Below, in pieces: positions 24,208 through 34,714 of a stretch of 64,000 nucleotides of DNA. Position numbers and translations under genes: made by a program. The DNA comes from Atkinsonella hypoxylon (taxonomy: Eukaryota > Ascomycota > Sordariomycetes > Hypocreales > Clavicipitaceae). The first letter of the stretch is position 1; the number at the start of each line of letters is the position of its first letter. Location: contig JFHB01000003.1 of NCBI GenBank assembly GCA_000729835.1, forward strand, positions 310,001 through 374,000, given 5' to 3'. Below the pieces are notes generated by a model. The model was not told where the DNA came from. It was given only the letters and a program-made list of their open reading frames with translations, and did no database searches.

Positions 24208-26935
24208 TCACGTCTCGCGTGTAATGTTGGGTCCCGTTCCTACACCGGTCAACGTCCGAACCAGCCAATGTGCCCAGCTCTCCGTTTCCAAGGCCACCTT
24301 TAGCTCTGCCGCTCTACTCTCCACATCATCCACCTGCCTCTCAAAACCCTGAATGCCATCTTCAAGGTCGTGAACTTTTTGGACCAGGCCGTTGATCTCG
24401 TAATCTAGCCGGGCAACGAGGACTTCGATGTCATTGACGCTCTCCGTCAGATTCTCGCGTTGCTCGCTGAGAAGCTCGTCCGAGTTGTACCTGACTCGTT
24501 GATAAGCTTCGTTGAGTTGATGATATAGGTCATGCAACTCGACTTTGTCCCGATCGTACCGAGTATTCAGGGCTTCTACAGCCTTGACTTTGTCTTCGGC
24601 CCACGGTCCAATAGTGTTGACAATTTCTTCAATCTGATGGTCCAGGTGGCTTGCTGCCCCTGCGTGGGCCTCCATGCACGCGGCATATTCTGCTGTTCCC
24701 GTGATATTAATGACTTCTTCCCAAGTGAGGATGGCCTCTTCCGCATCTCCAAAGGACATTCGGCGTGGCCAACGACTCTCGTTTGTAACTTGTACAAGAC
24801 CAACGTCGGCCGTTCCGCAGCTGTGTCGTCTCGCAATGATAATAGCGTTGCGCCCCAACATTTGTTCCTCCTCGAGTAATGGGCCACGTAGATCAGCATC
24901 TTCAGGAACAGACGGCCCACAAGATGATCCCTTGTGACTGATGACTTTGCGAATTTCAGAACCAATGCGACTCAGGCTGTTGCTCTTAGTTTCAGGGGTA
25001 CCCAGTAGCTCATCCCCAGATTTCTCATCAGGCTTGGGGTCATGTTGCGCCTCGTCATGTCGGCCAGGAAGCACATCTTCGCCGCGTTTTATTGCGGCAA
25101 GATACTCCTCTGGTTTGTTCTTCCATGTAAAAGCGCGACCGACCACAGCAGGACTCGACCCCGTAGCCGCGTTGTATGCAGCAGATGAAATAGCGCCACT
25201 ACTATCATCGACATCAGAAATCTCTTCTTTGGCGGATATTGAAAGCTTGCTCATTTGCCCTCGACGATTACCGCCTACTGCGTCCTTGATGCGACCAAGA
25301 CCAGAGCGAGCATCGCTCATTTTGTCTGTAACGCTTTTGAAAACTCCCCTGCGAAGGGCGTCTCGTTCGCCGGAGGCGTCCACAATGTTGTTGACCGATC
25401 CGGCGGTACCCTCAGAATATGGTCCAGCAGGTGCGTCCTCTCGTCCTCGCGTATCCGGCTCCTCGTCCAACAGTGGGGTGTGTGTGCGTCTTGCAGAAAA
25501 GTTTGACGCTTCATTTCGACCAAGAAATCCATTTCCCAGATCCTGAACGCCACCAAACTCATCATTTCCGGTTCTGCGAGATTTGCCGTGCCACAGCCAT
25601 CTTGGGCGATCACCGTAAGCCAGACTGATGAATCTGTCAATGTCTAGGGTCTCTATATCAGCAAGACCGCCCTTGTCCCTGCCAGAAACCAAATCCATGA
25701 CAATCTCTCCCCTCTTGCCACCGATTTCCGTCACTGTAGATTTAACAGCTTTTTGCACGCCCCATCCTTCCCCCGCCGCTCCCTTGGCCGTGGCAGTGTG
25801 CAGTCGAAATAGAGTCTGTCGGTCAAGACGTCTCGTCTTTTCCAACTTTTGTTGTTTCTGGAAGTAGGCCACACCGCGCTTCGTGGCCTCGATCTCAAAG
25901 ACATCCTTGGACACGGGAGCACCAAACCAGTGCAACCGATTTCTTGCTCCCATCAACATACCCAGCAGCGCAGATACAGTGGATGGTCCCAAAATGCCGT
26001 CCGTCGGCTCGAAATTATAGTGCTCAACACCAACCTCTGCCCACCAGTTGCTTATTGCTTTCTCAGTGACATCACACAACAGACCATCAATGTACTGGTA
26101 GTCAAGTTTCTCAAACATGTACAAGGCAATCTGACATAACTTGATAAGTTCGACGATTGATTGATGAATGGGAATGCGTTGGCTGGTTTTATACAGCTGG
26201 TGAAACTTGGCTAGAGTCGCTTCAGTGGGGTCTGTGAGTGCTAGACCGGACCGACCGGAGCAGCCGAGCCGTTTGAGGTCTTCATTGACAATGAATAGCT
26301 GTCTGTGTTTGCGCGCGTCTCCATCGGGAACGGGAATGACAGTGAGAGCAGATGGAAAACTGCTCAAGTTGGTGATCATCAGCTCCCCGAGTTGCGTGTG
26401 TTTCGGCCGGGCATTGTGTTGGGTGGCAGTGTTGAAATACAGGCGAAGCCTCGCGGACCATTGCGCTTGATTCTCAGGAATGGATATGACCCCAACTACT
26501 ATGGAATGCTTCTCATCTCCAGTGTGAGTTGTGACAACTACAATGGGCGACTGCCGCGAGCAAGTCCACTGCTCAACTATGTAGAGCTCGTACCCTCTTA
26601 ATACGGAACGTCGATCGACAACGGTTACGCAAGAATCATCTTGGAGGAATCTGCAAAGGACTGTCGTGTCAGTAATATGTCATCATATAGTATAACGGCA
26701 ACGACATAGCTGGCAGACAGTACCGGAAGGTGAGAGGATCCGGCAAGACCAGATACCGCTGAGGCGAACCGTCTCGCGTCCGAGCTGGGCTCTGGATATT
26801 GAGGTTGTCCATGACTGCATCCTGTGAGTTTTGCACGGGTGCGCCCGAGCTGGGAGAAGAAGCGAGTTCATTGTCTCGTGGGTACTGCCCTCCGTCTAGG
26901 GGCAAGGGCTGCATGAAGCCTCCGGGTGATGTCAT
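24208..26935 (-). CDS. STB6-like protein (fungal STB2/STB6 family)
   Basis: Exons 26935-26724 and 26650-24208 (73-bp intron, GTACTG...TTGCAG, phase 2) give 884 residues. I recognise the N-terminal block RYLVLPDPLTFRFLQDD followed by VTVVDRRSVLRGYELYIVEQW as the conserved start of fungal STB6-like proteins; the yeast members were found as Sin3-binding proteins, and their biochemical role is poorly known. Residues about 160-340 contain a helical domain with a peptidoglycan-binding-like motif (EPTDGILGPSTVSALLGM). The middle is disordered and Ser/Asp/Gly-rich. The C-terminus, about residues 740-860, is a long coiled coil (ALNTRYDRDKVELHDLYHQLN onward in heptads). The ATG was chosen because it is the first in frame ahead of the conserved block. 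A direct link to Sin3 is family knowledge only. Confidence 0.8.
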
Positions 26936-27238
26936 CCAGCCTTGAGAGCTCCGAGGTAGGCCGCCTGGGCGTTGCCTCCATGCGGACGAAGCTCAACACT
27001 AGCACGGTTTGGTGTTGTGTGGCATGTGACGCAAAGCTTATGTATAATCTAATAGTGAAGTGAACGAGTACGTATTAAGTTATGCCGGTCGACACTTGTA
27101 TGTAAGACAGCGAGAGAGCGGACACGGCAGGCACGGCAGGCACGGTGGGCATGGCGGGCAGGTATTAATTAATTAATATTAAGTGGGCCTCGTCGACACG
27201 AAAGCAGTTTAATAATGGACATTGATTGACCCGAGTTC

Positions 27239-27392
27239 AGTGCCTTGTTGGTGCCTTGTTGGTGCCTTGTTGGTGCCTTGTTGGTGCCTTGTTGGTGCCT
27301 TGTTGGTGCCTTGTTGGTGCCTTGTTGGTGCCTTGTTGGTGCCTTGTTGGTGCCTTGTTGGTGCCTTGTTGGCGCCTCGTTGGTGCCTTGAC
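27239..27392. repeat. 11-bp minisatellite, about 13-14 copies
   Basis: The unit TGCCTTGTTGG repeats almost perfectly; the last two copies carry substitutions (GGCGCCTCG). Because 11 is not a multiple of 3, each strand can be read through in several frames giving an 11-residue periodic peptide (APTRHQQGTNK on the minus strand). No spacer variation, so not a CRISPR array. Confidence 0.9.
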
Positions 27393-27847
27393 ATTTGAGA
27401 TGCGCATCTACGTATGCTGGCACTGGCCGAGTGCGTGATTTCTCGGCGCACAGGACAGACTCCAATCACATCATTTACGCAAGGCGCGCATCCGTAGTTC
27501 TTTTGAACCGTGTCTGTGGGACATGATGTCGGGTACCAGGGGTCTGTCTGATGTGGTCGCGTGCGCCGGAATGATGCTGCCTTGGTCTGAATGATTCATA
27601 CAAACCGTCTGGCGCACAACTTGCTAATCATCACAACACTTTGTAGATGATAAAACACCGAAGTCTCCTTCCAAACTGCCACGCCTTCTCGTCCCACAAC
27701 TCTCCCAGCTTCCCTCGCAGCAGGGTGGTGCAGTTCATCATCTCCGTCCAAGCCGCCGTCAACCGGCTTCTATCGATAAGTACCACCAGCGATCCGCTCC
27801 CGAACCCGGAGGTCACTAACTAACTAGGTCACTGATGTTGTTGATGA

Positions 27848-27908
27848 CCACAGCCCACCGCAACCCACCGCAACCCACCACAACCCACCACAACCCACCA
27901 CAACCCAT
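27848..27908. repeat. CAACCCACCR decamer repeat
   Basis: Five to six tandem CCACCGCAAC/CCACCACAAC units about 220 bp upstream of the RMD5 start; likely in its promoter or leader. Confidence 0.8.
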
Positions 27909-28125
27909 CCCACCTGGGAACATAACCACTCGTCTCCCCATCCTCTGCGGAGCAATTCTCAACCCACCGAGCTGAAGCTGAAGCAGCCTATTCTCTGTGC
28001 AACGACGACACCGAGCCTGGCATCAGGCTACGCCAAACCCTTCCGTTCCCCTTCTGCAAGGGAAACCGCCGCGCTTAGCTTGTCCCCTGCCCCCTGCCTC
28101 GAGCTCTACAGACACCCGGTTCCCC

Positions 28126-29719
28126 ATGGCTGGAACGGAGGATGATCTGCCTGCATCGCCTTTCGGGCCACTGCTGGCCGAGGTCGCCCGTATGCGAAAG
28201 TCGAACCTGAGTGCGGCCATCACGGATGTCGACTCGATCCTGGATTTGCTCGTGGCCGCACGGGAACAAGTAGCTGGTGGTACGGGAGCTTTCGTCCCTC
28301 CCCTTCTTCGAAGCCCCGTCTGCCCCGATTACCACGAAACTGACGGTGCACAAGACCTTCAACCATTGGCTGACTTTTCGGAATGCTAGATGGTGAAGCC
28401 CATAAGATCAGCATGGCAATGACAACGTTACAGAATCCTGTCAAGGCCCGCTTGGAAGCCATGACGGACGATCTGAAGAATGTGACAAAAGCCCAGAGGA
28501 ACTTTGGCAAGGCACTAGATAGAGTGAGTAAACCTCCCCGAATCCCCTCTTCACTGCACCAGTGGTGGGAAACCTTCGTTCCAAAGGCCCTTGTCCCAGC
28601 TGTGCGCTTCGACACCATGATACAACTTACTCACGACCCCCATCTTTTTCATTTCAGGCCCTCCCCCACCGAGAGCTACCCATGGAGGCCGCTGCCATGG
28701 CCGACCATCCCGCGCTGATCAATCGCGCAATCGCCATGCATCTCCTCCGGGAAGGGCAATTCTCCGTAGCATCTACCTTCCTCCGTGAGGAGCAAGAACA
28801 TCGCGAGCAGAAGCAAGCAGCCTCGTCAACCAGCCACCAGACCATCTCCAGGCTCGACCCGGACGGCGACGACAACATGAACAGGGATGATGACGAGGAG
28901 GACGAAGGGGGAGAGCAAGCGGACCGCGGCGATGAGGACATGCAAGGACTACACTCGGAAGACTTGCAAGATAAATTCTCGGAGATGTATCGCATCCTCG
29001 ACCAACTCAAGCAGCGCAATCTCGTCCCGGCCATAAGATGGGCCCGTTGCAACAACCTCAAGCTCGAGGCCAAAGGCAGCAACCTGGAATTCGAACTCAG
29101 CAAGCTTCAATTCGTGTGGCTCTTCAAGGGCCCCTCCATCAACGGCCTCCCGGATGACGAGAACAACGGCAAAATGGGGGCCCTGTCCTACGCCCGACAG
29201 CACTTTGCGCGCTTCCAAGCCCGCCACATCAAGGAAATCCAGCAGCTCTGCTGCGCCATGGTCTACGCCTCCAACCTCGAGCAGTCTCCCTACCACCACA
29301 TATTCGAAATCGACTCCGCCTTCGAAGACGTCGCCGCATCCTTCACCCGCGAATTCTGCTCCCTCCTCGGCCTATCCGCCGAGTCACCCCTCTACATGGC
29401 CGTCACAGCCGGCTCCATCGCCCTCCCCCGCCTCATCAAGTACACGACGTACATGAAGGAGAAGAAGACGGAGTGGACGACCCAGAACGAACTCGCCTTC
29501 GAGACCCCCTTGCCCCCGTCCATGATCTACCATTCCATCTTCGTCTGTCCCGTCAGCAAAGAGCAGACGACAGAACAGAACCCGCCCATGATGCTGCCCT
29601 GCGGCCACGTCCTCTGCCGAGACAGTCTGCTCAACATTGCCACCAAGGCTTCGCGATATAAATGTCCCTACTGTCCGACAGAAGGCCACGTGCAGGATGC
29701 TATCACCATCACCCTGTAA
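28126..29719 (+). CDS. RMD5: RMD5/GID2-type E3 ubiquitin ligase subunit of the GID/CTLH complex
   Basis: Catalytic RING subunit of the GID (CTLH) ubiquitin ligase, which in yeast degrades gluconeogenic enzymes when glucose returns. Exons 28126-28279, 28390-28523 and 28658-29719 give 449 residues; introns are 110 and 134 bp, with donors GTACGG and GTGAGT and acceptors CTAG and TTTCAG, and both junctions keep frame. Domains in order: N-terminal helical region; LisH (about residues 110-140, INRAIAMHLLREGQFSVAS); an acidic low-complexity insert (DDEEDEGGEQADRGDED); CTLH/CRA region (DKFSEMYRILDQLK onward); and a C-terminal degenerate RING (CPVSKEQTTEQNPPMMLPCGHVLC ... YKCPYCP in broken form here), where the usual second Cys of the first pair is Ser, as is characteristic of the RMD5 family. 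It acts in cytosol and nucleus with the Fyv10/Gid9 RING partner. Confidence 0.93.
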
Positions 29720-30824
29720 GCCTAATCAGTACGGCTCGATGAGAGCATTTTGAGCGAGGAATTGGTTTGGCTTTTTTTTTTTTTTTTGTTATACGGGGGG
29801 GGGTTTCCAGCCGAGCAGACTTGGGACGTGGAATGGCGTCTTACTATTTTTTTTTTTTGTTTTTTTCCCTTTGTGACCTCCAGCGGATGGAACGGTAGCT
29901 TCATACAGAAACTGTGTTTACTATTTGGGTGGTTTTTTCTTCTTGATTGTCCACTTGGCTACTCGGCCACGCTCGTATCATGTATGGTGTCTGGCGTTGG
30001 TACATTCCCTCCCAATCATCTGACTTGGAATTCCTTTCGCACTACAGCAGATTCAAATATTTCATTTTCGTAGTCAATTTGTCGCGATGGGCCTAGCATG
30101 CCACAAGGTTGAGGACAAGGAAAAAATATCTTGAATTGAGGCATATTTTCAACTGTGATAATGGAATCAAGTAGCGATAAGTAAAAGACCATGGAAAATA
30201 TTTCGTGCGTTCAGGCCGCAGCCCTACCTGTTGCAAATCCCCAGTTTATCCAATCCACCACCAGACTTTTAAAAGAGAGAAAAAAAACCGCTAAATATGC
30301 CTAAACTTTCCTTCCTTTGATGGTAACCACATGGCATGCATCCTTTGGTGCAGCAGCTCCCCAGAACCAGTAGTGGTGCTGAACAGGCACCCGCCACCCC
30401 TTGACGCACGACAGGTCATCCTTTTGTACTTGAATTTCGCAAAGAGGAACCAGTGTACACAAGGAGAGCTTATCCAACAGGGGGGGTGCTCGCAAGAGCA
30501 ATCGAACTGTTGGGGTAACCCATACTCTAGTATCTCGTTCCCGCCTTGCCATCACATCGTCTGACGCTCCGTTAAAAACCATGCTTGCATTTGCCCTTGG
30601 CTGCCATGACCGTGGAGCCGGCCTCACGATCAAGTAAACACCAAGGGCAGGGGGGAGGGGGAATATGTTGGTATAATTTCATAAGTTCATATCTTTGTAC
30701 AGACCGGTAAGCAGACTTGCCAAGGGTTTCCGGAATAAGGATCCTTGTGCCGTCGCTTTAATTTCTTTTCCTTGGTCATTTGTGCATGCCAGGAACATTC
30801 GTCTGAGGACTTTAGCGGTGCAGC
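29720..30824. other. Intergenic between convergent RMD5 and UPF0658 genes
   Basis: Poly-T runs at about 29773-29788 and 29850-29862 lie in the RMD5 trailer. The remainder is AT-leaning with no recognised gene or RNA. Confidence 0.5.
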
Positions 30825-32331
30825 TTAGTCGATGGTCATGCGACTGGGCATCTGTGGCTTGACGTCGTGAAGACTGATGGACATGGCGTCTGGCTTTTCC
30901 TCAGCTTTGCGTAAAGCTAAGAGATGGGGTTTGAGACCTTTATTGAAGTTGCGCATGCAGATGAATGCGTTGAAAATGGTGAGGATGATCAACAAGATGG
31001 TGATAACGGCGAAGGCGGATAGAGACTTGCGAACAGCATAATACGACGATGAGTGGCTCGGTTGGTAGATTCGCACCAACTTGAAGATGAAGTAGCTCAA
31101 GCCACCATGGAGCAGGATGATTATGCAAATCATGCCAGGCTTGTGCTCTCGTTGCGTGAAAAAGGCGGCAGCCACTAGGATGACAATCGTAACTGGAATC
31201 GTGGCGATGGTTAAGGCGAACTCGGGGTCATTTTTGTCAGCCACCACGACAACAAATTGGATGATGAAGCCCAGAAAGAAGAAGAAGTCAAACTTCAGGA
31301 GTGCAAAAAAAATCTAGGGAGCTCGGGTTAATTGACATGTCCATGAGAAGATGATTAGAGAACAGAAATTACAATATGAGGCATACCTGATAGTGGAGGA
31401 AACGCTTCTTCATGCGATAGTCTGCGCCGATATTCTTCAAGATGTCCCAAGCAAATTCCTGATAGAGCTTCCATGAAATAAATACCATGAGAAGGGTCGC
31501 AAGGGCAATTATGGCCGGAATGGCAATGAGAAACGCCTGGACATGTGACCAAATTGTCGCATACGTGTCACCAGGCTTTAGCGCGTTGTACCTAACCAAG
31601 ATATCAATGGCACCAGAGATTTGGTCGATTTGAATGGCCGTGTAGACCAAGAGAGCAAGGTTGGCGATGCAAACTCCAATGACTTGAATGGTGTTCTTCA
31701 TGCGCAGGGCATCCCAAACAATAATCAGTTCGTACAAGAAGCCAAAAATGAACAGGGTCAGGAAGGTTGGAATCGTCTTGTACTGAGATTGAACATGGGG
31801 AACATCCACATGGGTGCCAAGGCTGGTCTGGAACTTGGCGAAAACGTATGATTCGAAAGCCAGACAGACGATGGCCTGCAGTGCAGTAACACCCATGAAG
31901 GCTGCTGACCATTTGGTCTTGAGAAAACGCCAAGTGTCACGACGTATACTCATGGCAGGAGCAGAGGAGGCCATTGCTTGGCGCCCTGCATAGCCTTGGT
32001 TGAAGTTGTTCAAGTTTGCGTTTTCGGCATATGTCGGCTGGGTATAGGTAGGTTGGTTGTATTCGGGCGAAGGATAAGGATACGCAGGCTGCGGATAGGC
32101 TTGCCCATAGTCGCTGCTTTGTCCGCGGCGTGAGGATGACTGGCTGAAATGTGAGTTATGTTGGTGTCTCTCCTGAGAGAAGCCTGGGTCAGCCCCCAGC
32201 AGGGACTTGCGAGATTCCAGTCGAGCCACGGTGGGTAACGGAAAAGACTCCAGCCGGGAGTCTAGCGGATGAATGTGTCGATGATTGCGAGAATCTGTTG
32301 TCGGTCTCGAGAGCCACAGTCGCGCTGGCAC
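30825..32331 (-). CDS. UPF0658 family Golgi-apparatus membrane protein
   Basis: Polytopic membrane protein of the fungal UPF0658 family, reported to localise to the Golgi; its transport or enzymatic function is unknown. Exon 2 is 31313-30825, exon 1 ends at 31387, and the 73-bp intron has GTATGC and CTAG and is phase 0. About eight membrane segments are visible, starting with MGVTALQAIVCLAFESYVFA and ending with FAVITILLIILTIFNAFI, with a short cytosolic basic tail. A Tyr/Pro/Gln-rich N-terminal region (YPQPAYPYPSPEYNQPTYTQ) precedes them. The 5' end is not settled: the open frame reaches 32331 without an ATG, an acceptor-like CACATTTCAG near 32142 hints at an upstream intron, and the first in-frame ATG is at 31974 (358-residue product retaining every membrane segment). 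Confidence 0.8.
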
Positions 32332-33173
32332 GTCGATGAACTTTTGTTACAGTAGCGTCGACAATCAGGGTCTGAGAGGGTCTGAGGTGGACGAATTTAT
32401 CGCGTGTCGAAGATGTGCAAGAGCCGACGAAACCTAAATGGTTGGGGGACGTCGTAAGGCAGTGACGAGATTCCTGAGCGCACGCGGCGAAGTTCAGTCC
32501 CTTACAGAGACGAGAAGAATAGGCAAATGTTATTAACGAAAGACTGAGGTTGAGGACGAGGATTGAAAGACTAGGGAATGGTAGGGGCTGCATCAAGTAT
32601 GTAGGGATGAGATGTTTGAGGTTTTAGGGTGTTGGAATTATTACTAGTACCATATATGGGTAGGTACCTAGGTACCTAATATGGGGCAGTGGGTGGGCAG
32701 CCAGGAGATGCGCCATTGGTTCCAGACAATGGGGCAGTGAGGAGACTGGTGAAGTCGGGTGTGCACAGCCTGGAGGATGGTCCGAGAACAGCACAGCAAC
32801 ACTGACGTATTATTGCTTTGCTTTTATTAGCATGAACAGCCAGGCACGGTGTAGCCTGCTTGCCTCCATCAGACTAGTTCAACCTTGCAAGGCTGGTACG
32901 GACTGCGCCTGCCTAATCGGTCAAGGAATATTCCGTACCAGCGAGTCAGCCAGTCTGCCACGATTAGGCGCTATTGCCCATGACGAAAGGACGGCGCTTC
33001 ACGTAGCAATCTGGGGCAGGAACTAGTTATGTACCTACCTATTCCGTACTGCGCGGTCGATAAATTAGTTGGGACGTCGCGCCTTTAGTAATGGCGGTGT
33101 GGGTGGAAATGATGCCCCGATCTAGTCGGGTACGTTACATGGACGGCCATGGATGGGTGGGTCTAGTCAAGAG

Positions 33174-33208
<35 letters not shown>

Positions 33209-33950
33209 CGCGAAGACGAAGAAAGCGCAATCCTCTCTCTACTGGTGTGTGAGACACCACTTCAGATTTACTGCACGCGCCAGCGCCGGGCTGACACGCC
33301 AAACCCATGATTTCGTTCGTGCCTGTGCTTGGCTGGCAGGGGCCGATTCCGCCAGCTGCGCCAGTCCTACATACATTAGGCACCTAGGTACATACATAAA
33401 CACAGGCCGCCAATAGAATCTGGGCTGCCAGCCATCCGATTTGACGCTTCACCGCAAGTATTGCGGTCCCCACGGGGATAGTTCAATTCAATTCTTCATT
33501 CGGAGTCTCACTTTTTCTCCAGATCCTTTCGATATAGAGAAATGCCATGCGAAGTACTAGAAATTGTACATCTGCCCGACAAACGCAATTTCTGGCGATC
33601 AACAACGGCGTACGATTGCGTACGATTGGAGCGGTAACTCCTGCTGCTGGCTCCTGGCAACGACCTCCAACGCATCGTGCAGGAGTACTTGGACTTTGTA
33701 TGCCGTCCACCAACATGACTCCATGCATTGACAAGCACGTCCTGCAGCAAACAAGCCCGATTACTCTCCAAATCTATAACGTCTATATACAACTACCGGG
33801 GCACGTACAACACTATAACCAAATATTGGGGAACTCGTGCTGCAAGATGGCAAACAGCTTTGGTGTGCTCAGCTTCAGCGACAATATTATATCCAAACCT
33901 AGAATTCCCTGGGCTTCTATATCCTTAGGTTGTGCTCGTCAACTGCCTCC
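32332..33950. other. Intergenic upstream of UPF0658 gene
   Basis: Contains the probable leader of the UPF0658 gene, with a GTAAGG donor near 32504 that may belong to a leader intron. TAGGTACC motifs lie at about 32658-32682. A run of about 27 A lies at 33176-33203. No gene is supported. Confidence 0.5.
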
Positions 33951-34397
33951 TAGGTACCTACCTACGCGCGCCACGCCGGATCCTAGTGACAGCTTGTGAC
34001 AGCTTGTGACAGCTAGTGACAGGGATAGTGACAATACTAGCTCGAGTTAGTGTGATATACCTGTAGACAAGTATTAAGCAGACTTATTTATGCTATATAG
34101 AGCATAAGGTTAGTGAAATGACGGTAACGCTAAGGGCATTGAAACCCGTTATTGTGTTATACTATAGAAGACACTAACAGTAGTGCAATAGCGACAGGGT
34201 TATAGGTCCCTAGTAGGAGTGGAGTGAAGCCTCCTAATGGGCTAATTCCGAATCACCGAAATAGCCCCCTAGAGAAAGTTGTCTTTGTCGCCACACAAGT
34301 TATAGCCTTATTACTATAAGCACCCTTAACACAGGCTTGGACACACATAAGGAGCTGTCACCACCCGGGTTCGCGCGCGTAGGTACAGGTAGGTAGT
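33951..34397. mobile_element. MITE-like non-coding element with terminal inverted repeats
   Basis: The left end (33951-34000) and the reverse complement of the right end (34350-34397) share the order TACCTAC, then CCTACGCGCGC, then a diverged CCGG/CCCGGG core, then TGACAGCT. The interior, about 340 bp, is AT-rich, has no open frame of note, and carries GTGACAG tandem units (33987-34023) just inside the left end. A third copy of the same terminal sequence occurs at about 63730-63780. Size, inverted ends and lack of coding capacity fit a miniature inverted-repeat element; a solo LTR is less likely given the inverted termini. Exact ends and target duplication cannot be fixed because the flanks are themselves TAGGTA repeats. 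Confidence 0.5.
33987..34023. repeat. GTGACAGCTT 10-bp-type tandem repeat
   Basis: Three to four GTGACAGCTT/GTGACAGCTA units, inside the left end of the MITE-like element. Confidence 0.8.
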
Positions 34398-34714
34398 AAG
34401 CAAGCCTCGATGGTCCATAGCTTGTCCGTAACTCGGTGCAATCCTACCTACATTATGCTCGACGAACCGAGGCCCTCCATCAGCTGTCATTCTCCGTCTC
34501 CCCATCGGCATGGGCAAGACCTCCCATCCCGTTTCCCGTTGACTGTGACTGCGATAGCCATAAACTTCACGCACGCCCATTGACAGTACGCAGACTTTTT
34601 GCTCATCTATCTGCCGGGACGGTGCTTCGACTTCCATTCGGCCAGCCCCTGAACGCCCTGCTAACAAGGCAAGATCCGAAAAAGAAAAAAGAAAAAAGAA
34701 AAAAAAAAACAGCC

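Larger units (their letters stand above)
26936..28125. other. Divergent promoter region STB6-like / RMD5
   Basis: Holds a GGCACGGCA-type repeat (about 27120-27165), an AATTAATTAATATTAA patch (27165-27182), the 11-bp minisatellite, and a CAACCCACC repeat (about 27848-27908). No gene is supported; frames through the minisatellite are artefacts of its 11-bp period. Confidence 0.6.

Noticed and set aside
24532..25546. Plus-strand frames opposite the STB6-like gene
   Set aside because: They lie wholly within its exon 2 and have no independent signals.
20744..26935. A catabolic gene cluster around the aldehyde dehydrogenase
   Set aside because: Neighbours are TIM10 and an STB6-like protein; no oxygenase, transporter or dedicated regulator is next to it.
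27239..27392. Regular direct repeats resembling a CRISPR array
   Set aside because: Units are 11 bp and contiguous with no spacers, in a eukaryotic genome.
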